A DNA stretch of 38,558 nt from JBCCEV01 sp039030125 (GTDB lineage Bacteria; Pseudomonadota; Gammaproteobacteria; Ga0077536): contig JBCCEV010000018.1 in NCBI GenBank assembly GCA_039030125.1, forward strand, positions 1-38,558, read 5' to 3'. Shown here in pieces: positions 31,593-38,558 of the stretch. The first letter of the stretch is position 1. Every line of letters starts with the position of its first letter. The translations under genes and the position numbers were made by a program. The notes below the pieces were generated by a model. It saw only the letters and a list, made by a program, of their open reading frames with translations. It ran no database searches and was not told the origin of the DNA.

Positions 31593-31916
31593 ATGAGATT
31601 ATTGATTGCCGCTCTCGTCGGCACCGGATTGACTTGTTTGGCCGCTGGGAATTGCCTGGCCGAAGGCAATGTCGACGCTGGACGCGAGAAAGCTCAAACA
31701 TGCACCGGATGTCATGCCGTGGAAGGATATTTCAACGTCTACCCCTCTTACCGAGTACCGAAACTTGGCGGCCAGAATGCCGCCTACGTTGAATCTGCGC
31801 TTAAACAGTACCGTGACGGCGGCCGCAAACATCCGACCATGCACGCCAACGCTTGGAATCTTTCTGACGCTGATATCGCCGACATCGCGGCGTATTTTTC
31901 TTCGGTATCGCAGTAA
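31593..31916 (+). CDS. Small periplasmic c-type cytochrome (first of a tandem pair)
   Basis: A 107-residue class I cytochrome c. The signal peptide ends about 'NCLA' (residue 23), and the heme site is 'CTGCH' (37-41) in 'AQTCTGCHAVEGYFNVYPSY'. A likely Met ligand lies in 'HPTMHANAWNLSD' and the end is 'DIADIAAYFSSV'. The 'YP--Y--PKLGGQ' and 'AYFSS' pattern is that of c4/c5-type subunits. GGGGA (31580-31584) precedes ATG 31593 by 8 bases; an upstream ATG at 31527 lacks a site. It is followed 14 bases later by a second cytochrome of the same type, so the pair may work as a diheme unit carrying electrons to an oxidase. Confidence 0.92.
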   Translation: MRLLIAALVGTGLTCLAAGNCLAEGNVDAGREKAQTCTGCHAVEGYFNVYPSYRVPKLGGQNAAYVESALKQYRDGGRKHPTMHANAWNLSDADIADIAAYFSSVSQ

Positions 31917-31930
31917 AAATGAGGCGCGCA

Positions 31931-32302
31931 ATGAGAAAAAAACAGACTTTTCCGCGACCGGCCCTCGTTTTAACGTTGCTGCTTGGCATGCTGGCCGTGG
32001 GCTTACCGGCCGCGGCCGATGACGACGACGATGAGTTCGCGCTGTCGTTCGAGGACAAGCAGGCCGCGTGTGCCGCGTGCCACGGCGAGAAAGGTGATAA
32101 ACCGCTCGCACCTGACTATCCGGTATTGGCTGGCCAATACGCGGATTATTTGGCCAACTCGTTGAAATCTTACGGAAATGGGCAGCGTAATCACCCGATT
32201 ATGGTCCAGCAGATCGAAATCCTTGAGCTATCGGACGACGACATCGAACGCCTGGCGGCTTACTTCGCCGCACAAAAGGGCCTGACGACGATTTCACGAT
32301 AA
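31931..32302 (+). CDS. Small periplasmic c-type cytochrome (second of a tandem pair)
   Basis: A 123-residue cytochrome c. The signal peptide 'MRKKQTFPRPALVLTLLLGM' is followed by 'LAVGLPAAA' and a run of Asp. The heme site is 'CAACH' (47-51) in 'KQAACAACHGEKGDKPLAP', a probable Met ligand is in 'NHPIMVQQIEIL', and the end is 'DIERLAAYFAAQKG'. ATG 31931 has GAGG (31921-31924) at 6 bases; the ATG at 31919 is less likely. Same strand as and 14 bases from the first cytochrome, with the same 'Y--LP-L-GQ' and 'AAYF' framework, so they look like products of a duplication. A hairpin after the stop closes the transcript. Confidence 0.92.
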   Translation: MRKKQTFPRPALVLTLLLGMLAVGLPAAADDDDDEFALSFEDKQAACAACHGEKGDKPLAPDYPVLAGQYADYLANSLKSYGNGQRNHPIMVQQIEILELSDDDIERLAAYFAAQKGLTTISR

Positions 32303-32325
32303 AAGAGTATTAAAAACACTCTTTT
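32301..32325 (+). terminator. Terminator-like hairpin after the cytochrome pair
   Basis: AAAAGAGT (32301-32308) and ACTCTTTT (32318-32325) form a perfect 8-bp stem with a 9-base loop. It begins at the end of the stop codon and ends in TTTTAATAA. It is AT-rich and so thermodynamically weak, but the position is right. Confidence 0.5.
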
Positions 32326-32370
32326 AATAACCAGTAGTCACTAACGGGTGTTCGGTCCGCCCGTTCTCCT

Positions 32371-32376
32371 TATAAT
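32371..32376 (+). promoter_or_regulatory. -10 box upstream of the KamA-family gene
   Basis: TATAAT at 32371-32376 with a poor -35. It implies a leader of about 135 bases before the ATG at 32519, which includes the GC hairpin GGGGG-AAGT-CCCC around 32400-32412. Confidence 0.35.
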
Positions 32377-32518
32377 CATTCGAGTCACCGGTTTGCCGTT
32401 GGGGGAAGTCCCCGGCACCACGACGCCATAATAACGATGAACGTGCTTGGCCATGGCGCCCCGTAGATAGAGGGATAAATGGGCCCGTGCGCGTTAACCA
32501 TAAGAAAAGAACTAGCCC

Positions 32519-33883
32519 ATGCATTACTCGCCGTCAGTACTGTCGAATGCCAATGCGCGCTTTCAACCTCGCAAATTCCGCGTTTTTACCGACCGCCACC
32601 TCGATCGGATAGAACAACTGCAGACGCTGAGCCCCGCTGATCGTGAAGCGATCTCGGTGGTCTCGAAGGTGCTTCCTTTTCGCGTCAATGATTATGTCCT
32701 GGAAGAGCTGATCGACTGGGACGCGGCCCCTGACGACCCGATATTTCAGTTGACCTTCCCGAGCCGGGGGATGTTGAGCGAGGCTGCGTATTCCCGGATG
32801 GCGAGCTTGCTTGCGCGCGAGCCCGACGCCCGCCAGATCCGCGAATTGGCCACGCATCTCAGGGGGGATCTGAATCCCCATCCCGCGGGTCAGCAGACGC
32901 TGAACGTGCCGCAGGTGGACGGTGAAATGCTCTCTGGGATGCAGCATAAGTACGCTGAGACGGTCTTATTTTTCCCGAGCCAGGGCCAAGTTTGTCATTC
33001 CTACTGCACCTTTTGTTTTCGATGGGCGCAATTCGTCGGTGACAAGGCATTACGCTTCGCGAGCTCGGAAGCCGATGTGTTAGCCGACTATTTACGCCGC
33101 TCGCCGCAGGTGTCAGACGTGCTGTTTACCGGCGGCGACCCAATGGTGATGAGCACCGATAAGTTTCGAACTTATGTTGATGCGGTGCTCAAGGACGGGT
33201 TGGAGCACATCTCGACCATCAGGATCGGTACCAAAGCGCTCAGTTACTGGCCTTACCGTTTTGTAACCGACGACGACGCCGATCAGTTGCTCAAGCTTTT
33301 CGAGCGCCTCGTCAGCGCGGGCAAGCAGGTCGCCTTCATGGCACATATCAACCACTGGCGGGAGCTGGAGCCACCCATCGTCGCTGAAGCGGTGCGGCGG
33401 ATCCGCGATACCGGCGCGATCATTCGCGCCCAAGCGCCCTTGCTCGCCCACATCAATGACGATGCCGATGTTTGGGCACGCATGTGGAGCGATGAAGTGA
33501 AACTCGGGATCTACCCCTATTACATGTTTGTTGAGCGTGACACCGGGGCAAAAGCGTATTTTGAAGTGCCATTGGCGCGGGCTTGGGAAATCTATCGGGA
33601 CGCTATCAAGCAGGTTTCAGGCTTAGGACGCACTGCGCGCGGGCCGTCGATGAGCTCTGGCCCCGGCAAGATTGAAGTGCAGGGCGTGACGGAAATCAAC
33701 GGCGAGCGCGTGTTCGTACTGCGTTTTCTGCAGGGACGTAATCCGGATTGGGTTCAACGGCCGTTTTTCGCTAAATTTGACCCTAATGCGACCTGGCTGG
33801 ACGACCTTGAGCCCGCGTTTGGAGAGAAATCCTTCTTTTTCGAAGAGGAATACAGCGCCCTCGCCGGCGACGCTTGCACATGA
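32519..33883 (+). CDS. KamA-family radical SAM protein (lysine 2,3-aminomutase-like)
   Basis: A 454-residue radical SAM enzyme. The cluster motif is 'VCHSYCTFCFRW' (C-x3-C-x2-C), about residues 160-171. The surrounding 'ETVLFFPSQGQVCHSYCTFC' stretch and 'DVLFTGGDPMVMS' (SAM-binding GGDP) are the KamA pattern. 'ISTIRIGTKALSYWPYRF' and 'IIRAQAPLLAHINDD' follow. The last about 120 residues are less conserved and contain 'MSSGPGKIEVQGV'. Typical KamA enzymes use PLP and move an amino group on lysine or a related substrate; EpmB is a shorter relative. I do not see its substrate from the sequence, and no elongation factor P or lysine pathway gene is near. ATG 32519 lacks a strong ribosome site. Confidence 0.88.
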   Translation: MHYSPSVLSNANARFQPRKFRVFTDRHLDRIEQLQTLSPADREAISVVSKVLPFRVNDYVLEELIDWDAAPDDPIFQLTFPSRGMLSEAAYSRMASLLAREPDARQIRELATHLRGDLNPHPAGQQTLNVPQVDGEMLSGMQHKYAETVLFFPSQGQVCHSYCTFCFRWAQFVGDKALRFASSEADVLADYLRRSPQVSDVLFTGGDPMVMSTDKFRTYVDAVLKDGLEHISTIRIGTKALSYWPYRFVTDDDADQLLKLFERLVSAGKQVAFMAHINHWRELEPPIVAEAVRRIRDTGAIIRAQAPLLAHINDDADVWARMWSDEVKLGIYPYYMFVERDTGAKAYFEVPLARAWEIYRDAIKQVSGLGRTARGPSMSSGPGKIEVQGVTEINGERVFVLRFLQGRNPDWVQRPFFAKFDPNATWLDDLEPAFGEKSFFFEEEYSALAGDACT

Positions 33884-33979
33884 TGCTCCGCTTCGATTGA
33901 CGGGGAATCTGTGCTCTGATTTGCAGTCTAATTCGACTGCGCGGCCGTATTCCTCACCGACCACCTAAGCGGAACCCCA

Positions 33980-35257
33980 ATGCCATCAGGACTTCGAACA
34001 GCCAGTGCCATCATCGTGATCGCTGGCGTGATCGCGTTTTTGCTGGTGATATCCCGCCCCAACGCGGAGCTGACCCCACCGGTCGAAAATGCCGTGATCG
34101 TGAAATCGCTGATCCTCGAGCGTACGGATATTTCCCCTCTGATTCATGTTTACGGTGAGATTACCGCCGGGCGCGAAGGCGAGCTTAGAGCGCAGGTTGA
34201 CGGCCGTATCGTTACCCTGCACGACCAGTTTAGAGATGGCGTGGCAGTAGTACAGCAAACCGTGCTCGCTGAAATTGACCCCGAGGAGTTCGAGATCGCC
34301 GTGGCCGAGGTTAGCGCTGATCTCGATCAAGCGCGGGCGTTGCTCAGCGAGTATCGCCAAGATCAGGTTGCGAATGAAAAACTTGCCAAGAACGCGCAAA
34401 AGCAGGTCGAGATTTCGATACGTAACCTTGAGCGAGCCGAGAAGCTTGCCCGGATCAAACAGGGCAGTGAACAGGCAAAAGACGACGCCAGCTTAGCGCT
34501 TGCGCAAGCTGAACAGTCCGAGGTTCAAGCGCGCCAGGCGGTAACGCGGGCCAAAAGCCGGATCGCACAACAGCGGGCCGCCGTGCAAAGCAATGAGGCG
34601 CGACTGGCGCGCGCGGAGCGCGATTTGCGCATGACGAAAATCATTGCGCCTTTTGACGGCTACGTCACAGATGTCAACTTGGCGCTTGGCAAGGCCGTCG
34701 GTGTTGGCGAAACCTTGGGGCGAATTATCGAAGCGGCGGATCTCGAAGTTCGCTTTAATCTGCCCGAAGCCGACTATGGTCGACTGCTCGCCGCGGTTGT
34801 TGACCTCGAAGGCCAGCAAACGCACCCGTTGCTTGGGGCGAGCGTGCAAATCATATGGAAGGTTGGCGATACGGAGCTAAGCCGAGATGCGCAGATCACC
34901 CGAGTCGGCGCCGAGATCGATGCTGCGTGGGGGGGGATCGAACTGTTTGCGACGCTCGCCGAGGACGCCAGTGTGATGGGGCTGCGTCCCGGCGCATTTG
35001 TCGATGTGTTGGTGCCCGATATCGTATACCGCGGTGTCTACTCGGTGCCTGAGCGCGCGCTCGATGCGGAGACCCTGGTTTATCAGATTATCGAAGGACG
35101 CACGAAAGCAATCGAAGTGAACGTGTTGCGGGACCTTGGCGGCGACATCATTATTGATGGCCCAATTCCTGATCGCGCAGAAGTTGTCGCCGAACGTTTT
35201 CCAGGGATCACTGACGGCGCGAGGGTGCGGCCAGTTCGCGAGCGCCCGAGTTCTTGA
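33980..35257 (+). CDS. HlyD/RND-type periplasmic adaptor (membrane fusion protein)
   Basis: A 425-residue adaptor. N-terminal signal/anchor 'ASAIIVIAGVIAFLLVISR' (about 8-26), then biotinyl-lipoyl halves ('GREGELRAQVDGRIVTLHDQ' at about 64-83, 'IIAPFDGYVTDVNLALGKAVG' in parts at about 222-245). Between them is a long alpha-hairpin rich in Ala/Gln/Glu/Lys (about 105-215), followed by a beta-barrel and membrane-proximal domain. These proteins link an inner-membrane pump to an outer-membrane channel. No RND, ABC or MFS pump gene follows; the next gene is on the other strand. It is thus an orphan adaptor in this window, perhaps serving a pump encoded elsewhere. ATG 33980 fits the anchor. Confidence 0.9.
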   Translation: MPSGLRTASAIIVIAGVIAFLLVISRPNAELTPPVENAVIVKSLILERTDISPLIHVYGEITAGREGELRAQVDGRIVTLHDQFRDGVAVVQQTVLAEIDPEEFEIAVAEVSADLDQARALLSEYRQDQVANEKLAKNAQKQVEISIRNLERAEKLARIKQGSEQAKDDASLALAQAEQSEVQARQAVTRAKSRIAQQRAAVQSNEARLARAERDLRMTKIIAPFDGYVTDVNLALGKAVGVGETLGRIIEAADLEVRFNLPEADYGRLLAAVVDLEGQQTHPLLGASVQIIWKVGDTELSRDAQITRVGAEIDAAWGGIELFATLAEDASVMGLRPGAFVDVLVPDIVYRGVYSVPERALDAETLVYQIIEGRTKAIEVNVLRDLGGDIIIDGPIPDRAEVVAERFPGITDGARVRPVRERPSS

Positions 35258-35264
35258 CTGACGC

Positions 35265-35978
35265 CTAGCTGGATACTTCTTCCAGAAAACCCAACAAGGT
35301 CCGCCAAGACCGGCGATCGGCACTTTCGTCGTACACGGTACCGAAGTCTGGATCGTTTGCGTTGGGGTTGGTGAATGAGTGCATTGTGTTGCCGTAGACA
35401 TGGATTTGCCAATCAGCGCCGGCACCCGTCATTTCCTTCTCTATGTTGATGACATCTTCAACCGGCGCCATTGGGTCATCATGACCGTGCAGGATAAGGA
35501 CCTTCGCCTCTATTCTCGGCTCGCTGATGTTAGCCGGGGCGCCGAGCAAACCGTGGAACGATGCAACGCCGTTAACGTCCGCGCCGCATCGCGCTAGATC
35601 GAGGACGCACAGTCCGCCAAAACAAAATCCGATCGCCGAAACGCGCGACGCGTCCACGGCCTCAAGCGTGCGTGCCGCAGTTAGCGCCGCTGCAATACGG
35701 TTTTGCAACAGTCCCCGGTCGTCGAGGAGTGGTTGCATTAGACCCGCGTTTTCTTCGCGCGAGGTGCCGAGGACACCCTTGCCGTAAAGGTCGATCGCTA
35801 TCCCCACGTAGCCCAAACTAGCCAGCGCCTTGGCTTTACCATTCTCAAAATCTGAGCGGCCACCCCAAGCATGTGAGATTAAGACCGCTGGACGTGGGGC
35901 GCTGAGATCATCGTCCCAGCAAACCCGCGCCTCGAAAGTAACGCCGCCCGTTTCATATTCGAGGCTCTGTTCGATCAT
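35265..35978 (-). CDS. Dienelactone hydrolase family protein
   Basis: A 237-residue alpha/beta hydrolase of the DLH family. The nucleophile is Cys119 in 'SAIGFCFGGLCVLDLA', the acid is Asp in 'LILHGHDDPMAPVED' and the His is in 'YGNTMHSFTNP', the usual Cys-Asp-His triad. The oxyanion region is 'VLISHAWGGRSDFE'. The enzyme hydrolyses small cyclic esters such as dienelactone in aromatic degradation, but many members have other esterase substrates; none of the catechol pathway genes is nearby. It is convergent with the adaptor gene, 7 bases apart. The start ATG 35978 is the first one giving a normal N-terminus ('MIEQSLEYETGGVTFEA'). Confidence 0.92.
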   Translation of the reverse strand: MIEQSLEYETGGVTFEARVCWDDDLSAPRPAVLISHAWGGRSDFENGKAKALASLGYVGIAIDLYGKGVLGTSREENAGLMQPLLDDRGLLQNRIAAALTAARTLEAVDASRVSAIGFCFGGLCVLDLARCGADVNGVASFHGLLGAPANISEPRIEAKVLILHGHDDPMAPVEDVINIEKEMTGAGADWQIHVYGNTMHSFTNPNANDPDFGTVYDESADRRSWRTLLGFLEEVSS

Positions 35979-36018
35979 CGTGACACCCTTCCGGAAGTTG
36001 CGGTAATTCGTTGTTATG

Positions 36019-36032
36019 TTAGCCGAACGGGC
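36019..36032. repeat. 14-bp direct repeat, first copy
   Basis: TTAGCCGAACGGGC, repeated exactly at 36087-36100, 68 bases apart. Each copy overlaps or follows a -10-like hexamer (TATGTT at 36015, TATACT at 36082). Located in the 142-base divergent gap between the DLH gene and the HD gene. Confidence 0.6.
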
Positions 36033-36086
36033 CTGTTTGGAGGAGTGTCGCCGAAATCTCGTTATTAGCGCTTAAGCCACCTATAC

Positions 36087-36100
36087 TTAGCCGAACGGGC
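36087..36100. repeat. 14-bp direct repeat, second copy
   Basis: Exact second copy of the 36019-36032 sequence, ending 20 bases before the HD-domain start. It could be a regulator site or the start region of tandem promoters. Confidence 0.6.
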
Positions 36101-36120
36101 ATCACGGGAAGGACGAATCT

Positions 36121-36981
36121 ATGCTCGATGTGACGCGGCTGCTGGCCGGGTTGATCAGCGATTCCGCGACGCGGTTATTCCGCGAAACGTTTCCCGATGC
36201 GCAGCGGGGTTATCTCGATCAAGCGGTGTCGATGGTTTACAGCGCGTTGGATGCGCTCGCCGGCACCAATACGCTCTACCATGACGTTGAGCATACCGCC
36301 CACGTGGTGTCGGTGGGGCTCGAGATTTTCGCGATCAAGGCCAAAGCAGACAGTCATTTTTCGCCGCAAGATTGGGCGAATGTCATTATTGCCCTTTCAT
36401 GTCACGACATCGGTTATGTGCCTGGGGTGCTCAAGGGCGACACCCGGAGTGAGATAGCAACCGGTATCGCCGATGACACAATCCCGCTACCGGTTGACGG
36501 GACGGATGCCAAGCTGATGCCGATTCATGTCGATCGCTCCAAGCGTTACGCGCAAGAACAACTCGCACACAGCCAATGGGTTGAGCTTGACGAGATTTGT
36601 GCATGCATAGAGCGAACCCGTTTTCCGGCACCGGATGAGCCTTGGTATCAATCAAACGAGGATCTCCCCGGTTTGGTGCGGGCAGCCGACTTTATCGGAC
36701 AGCTCAGCGACAAGCGCTATCTGAGCAAGTTGTCCGCCATCTTCTATGAGTTTGAAGAGAACGACACCAACAAGGTCTTCGGTTACGAAAAGCCGGCTGA
36801 CTTGGTGCCCGCCTATCCTGGATTCTTCGACAACGTGGTCTCGCCCTATATCAGCGCCGCGTGCGAACTGCTCCGGTCCTCGAAAGAGGGGCGTGAGATC
36901 CTGGCATCTCTGCACGGCAACGTGGAGACCGCGCGGCGCGCCTCGGGAGAATCCGCGCCGCCGAAACGGAGCTCACTCTAG
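36121..36981 (+). CDS. HD-domain phosphohydrolase (PDEase-like)
   Basis: A 286-residue HD-superfamily protein. The metal site is 'LYHDVEHTAHVVSVG' (His54, His58) and 'ALSCHDIGYVPG' (His95-Asp96). The Y-H-x-x-x-H-x-x-x-V pattern resembles class I cyclic-nucleotide phosphodiesterases. A later Asp appears in 'LVRAADFIGQLSD', the usual fourth ligand position. It probably hydrolyses a cyclic nucleotide or other phosphate ester; the substrate is not known. ATG 36121 has GGAAGGA at 36107-36113. The stop is directly followed by the TTG of the MBL hydrolase gene, so the two are cotranscribed. Confidence 0.85.
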   Translation: MLDVTRLLAGLISDSATRLFRETFPDAQRGYLDQAVSMVYSALDALAGTNTLYHDVEHTAHVVSVGLEIFAIKAKADSHFSPQDWANVIIALSCHDIGYVPGVLKGDTRSEIATGIADDTIPLPVDGTDAKLMPIHVDRSKRYAQEQLAHSQWVELDEICACIERTRFPAPDEPWYQSNEDLPGLVRAADFIGQLSDKRYLSKLSAIFYEFEENDTNKVFGYEKPADLVPAYPGFFDNVVSPYISAACELLRSSKEGREILASLHGNVETARRASGESAPPKRSSL

Positions 36982-37905
36982 TTGCTAGGATCTATTTGGG
37001 CGCTGTTGCTCTTCGCTTTGCCCCTCACCTCGCTGGCGAGCGACCCAGGGAAGCCTTTTGAACTCATCGAGCTTGCCGATGGCGTTTATGTACACATTGG
37101 CCAACATGCGGAGATTGATCAGCACGCTCGCGAGGACAGCGCAAACTTAGGTGTTGTCGTCGGCACGCAGTGTGTCGCAATTATTGATTCCGGGGGATCG
37201 CTTGCGATCGGCGAGCGCTTTCAAGCGGCCGTTCGCAGGCGTACCGATAAACCCATTTGCTGGGTGATTAACACGCACATCCACTTTGACCATGTGCTCG
37301 GTAACGCGTCATTTTTTAAAACGGGTGCAACGATCATCGCGCATCAGGCCTTGCGGGAGAGCTGGCCTCAAAACGAATCGTTTTTTGCTGAGGAATTTGC
37401 CGATGAACTCCAATCGAATTCCGGGGTGGCCAAGCTAAGCGGACCCTCTGAGTTTGTCGAATCAACGCGCGTGATCGATCTCGGAGATCGACAGTTGCGC
37501 CTTGAAGCGCATCCGCCCGCGCACAGCGGCGGGGATATGACCATCCTCGACATCAAGAGTAATACCTTGTTCGCGGGAGATTTGCTCTCGCGCGAGCGCA
37601 TGCCGGTATTGGACGGATCGATCAAAGGCTGGCTGACGTGGATGGAGCAAGTTCAGGAACTTCAGTTCAATGCGGTGGTGCCCGGGCACGGCGGTGTTGA
37701 TCGACGTTGGCCGGAAGGCCTGCAACCTCAGCTCGCTTACTTTAGAAGTTTGCGAGAGAACGTTCGGATGTTGATTGACGAAGGTGTATTTCTAGAGGAC
37801 GCGGTTACGGAAATCGGGCCCGCCATTTTGCGCAATTGGCAGCTTCACGAACGTGCACACGCGAGAAATGTCAGTCGGACTTATCGCGAGTTGGAGTGGG
37901 ATTAG
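36982..37905 (+). CDS. Secreted MBL-fold metallohydrolase (SoxH/quinoprotein-relay type)
   Basis: A 307-residue exported metallo-beta-lactamase-fold protein. Signal peptide 'LLLFALPLTSLAS' is followed by a mature start 'DPGKPFELIELADGVYVHIG'. The metal motif 'NTHIHFDHVLG' is intact (His99, His101, Asp103, His104), then 'PPAHSGGDMTILD' (third His), 'NTLFAGDLL' (bridging Asp) and 'VVPGHGGVD' (last His). All ligands of a dinuclear site are present, in contrast to the MBL-fold protein in the island. The resemblance is to periplasmic hydrolases beside quinoprotein or sulfur oxidation systems, but none is near. The TTG start is at 36982, directly after the upstream stop. Its 3' end overlaps glpD on the other strand by 35 bases. 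Confidence 0.88.
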   Translation: MLGSIWALLLFALPLTSLASDPGKPFELIELADGVYVHIGQHAEIDQHAREDSANLGVVVGTQCVAIIDSGGSLAIGERFQAAVRRRTDKPICWVINTHIHFDHVLGNASFFKTGATIIAHQALRESWPQNESFFAEEFADELQSNSGVAKLSGPSEFVESTRVIDLGDRQLRLEAHPPAHSGGDMTILDIKSNTLFAGDLLSRERMPVLDGSIKGWLTWMEQVQELQFNAVVPGHGGVDRRWPEGLQPQLAYFRSLRENVRMLIDEGVFLEDAVTEIGPAILRNWQLHERAHARNVSRTYRELEWD

Positions 37906-38558
37906 GCATAAAGTTTTTGAGCAACGCGCGAGCGCGTTCATTTTCTCGGCGTTGCCATGCTCCGTTTTTGCCAAGTTCATTGGCCGCAATCGCGGTAATT
38001 GTCTCTAGCGCCCCCTCGCTCGCGTAGGCATTCACAAACGCGGCGCGGGTCCGGGTGGTGAGGATATCGGTGACGTGAACGGCGAACAGGCTATTCGCGG
38101 CGTTGCGGATCATTGCCTCGCTGATTGGTAGTTCGGGATGAACCAAAGGGCTGGCAGCGCTCGGGGTCAGCGGGGCAGTGAGCTTTAAATCGCGAGTTCG
38201 GCATTCGCGCGGAGCGTGGTTCAATATCTCAAGCACCTGATCGACGCATTGCTCTGCAATTAAGCGGTAAGTTGTCCATTTACCACCCACGACGCTCAGC
38301 AGGCCCGACGGCGTGGCGACAATGTGATGCTCGCGCGAGATCCTCGAAACGGCACCCGATGGCGCTGACTGCCGGGCGAGCGGCCGGATCCCTGAGAAGG
38401 TCGCGCAGACATCGGCGAGTGTTGGCGGTTTGCGGAAACCGCCCGCGCAAACAGACAGGATTTCACTCACCTCGTTGTGATTCAAACATGGGCGGGGATC
38501 TGAGACTTCATGGTCGGTGGTTCCGAGCATGAGCCGATCGAACCAGGGGATCGCGAAC
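37871..38558 (-). CDS. glpD: Glycerol-3-phosphate dehydrogenase, C-terminal part (runs off the right edge)
   Basis: About 228 residues of the C-terminal part of an FAD-dependent glycerol-3-phosphate dehydrogenase. The frame is open to the edge and starts 'FAIPWFDRLMLGTTDHEV', the classic 'PW-DR-ML-GTTD' block. Then comes 'FSGIRPLARQ' and 'LLSVVGGKWTTYRLIAEQ', the conserved FAD-domain end, and a helical DAO_C domain (about 100-220) to the stop. The enzyme oxidises glycerol 3-phosphate to dihydroxyacetone phosphate and passes electrons to the quinone pool at the inner membrane. The first about 55 percent of the gene lies outside the window. The stop overlaps the MBL gene by 35 bases. Confidence 0.93.
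   Translation of the reverse strand, partial: FAIPWFDRLMLGTTDHEVSDPRPCLNHNEVSEILSVCAGGFRKPPTLADVCATFSGIRPLARQSAPSGAVSRISREHHIVATPSGLLSVVGGKWTTYRLIAEQCVDQVLEILNHAPRECRTRDLKLTAPLTPSAASPLVHPELPISEAMIRNAANSLFAVHVTDILTTRTRAAFVNAYASEGALETITAIAANELGKNGAWQRRENERARALLKNFMPNPTPTRDKSD

Noticed and set aside
32324..32524. 66-codon minus-strand gene in the KamA upstream region
   Set aside because: It overlaps the terminator, promoter and structured leader, has no ribosome site or family pattern.

Overview
The window reads as a chromosomal segment of a gammaproteobacterium that I cannot place more precisely. The housekeeping content supports this: argH beside algZ/algR, a mutY-yggX pair, an Rsd/AlgQ regulator, rsmE, an AddAB-type (not RecBCD-type) repair nuclease pair, DksA, tandem c-type cytochromes and glpD. 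The argH-algZ-algR order plus a nearby Rsd/AlgQ gene recalls the alginate-regulator locus of Pseudomonas, but hemC/hemD are absent here and the DksA carries a histone-H1-like tail similar in composition to AlgP.

Region 1 (1 to about 8315) looks like an accessory island ending at a tRNA-Phe gene (8316-8391, minus strand). It is visibly more AT-rich than the rest. It holds the C-terminal part of a possible STAND-type protein at the left edge, then a two-component system (1362-3325). A tightly packed three-gene unit follows: a multi-pass membrane protein, a Pycsar-effector-like (PycTM) membrane protein, and an MBL-fold protein with degraded metal ligands. Next come an MlaA lipoprotein and a two-gene TIR cassette (6619-7733, minus). 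The TIR protein resembles Thoeris ThsB, and its helical partner is not ThsA. Three degenerate copies of the tRNA-Phe 3' end lie at 6478, 7907 and 8094. They bracket the TIR cassette and two nearly empty intervals, as expected of successive integrations at one site. No integrase is visible.

Region 2 (8392-16482) is core-like. It has a DUF1326/DUF2182 membrane pair, then on the minus strand an AsmA-family protein, a secreted SRPBCC protein, mutY and yggX as one probable operon, and argH.

Region 3 (16483-28221) has the AlgZ/AlgR two-component system, rsmE, a TerB-like protein, Rsd/AlgQ, a transmembrane Ser/Thr kinase whose start sits 6 bases after a perfect -10 box, a small secreted DUF4124-like protein, and an overlapping AddB-like/AddA-like recombination nuclease pair.

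Region 4 (28222-38558) has an exported VPLPA/PEP-CTERM-like protein, a REC-PAS-PAS-LuxR regulator, DksA with a long Lys/Ala tail, two small c-type cytochromes, a KamA-family radical SAM enzyme, an orphan HlyD-type adaptor, a dienelactone hydrolase, an HD phosphohydrolase, a secreted MBL hydrolase, and the C-terminal part of glycerol-3-phosphate dehydrogenase running off the right edge.

All family assignments come from reading motifs and remembered family patterns. No alignment or database search was run.
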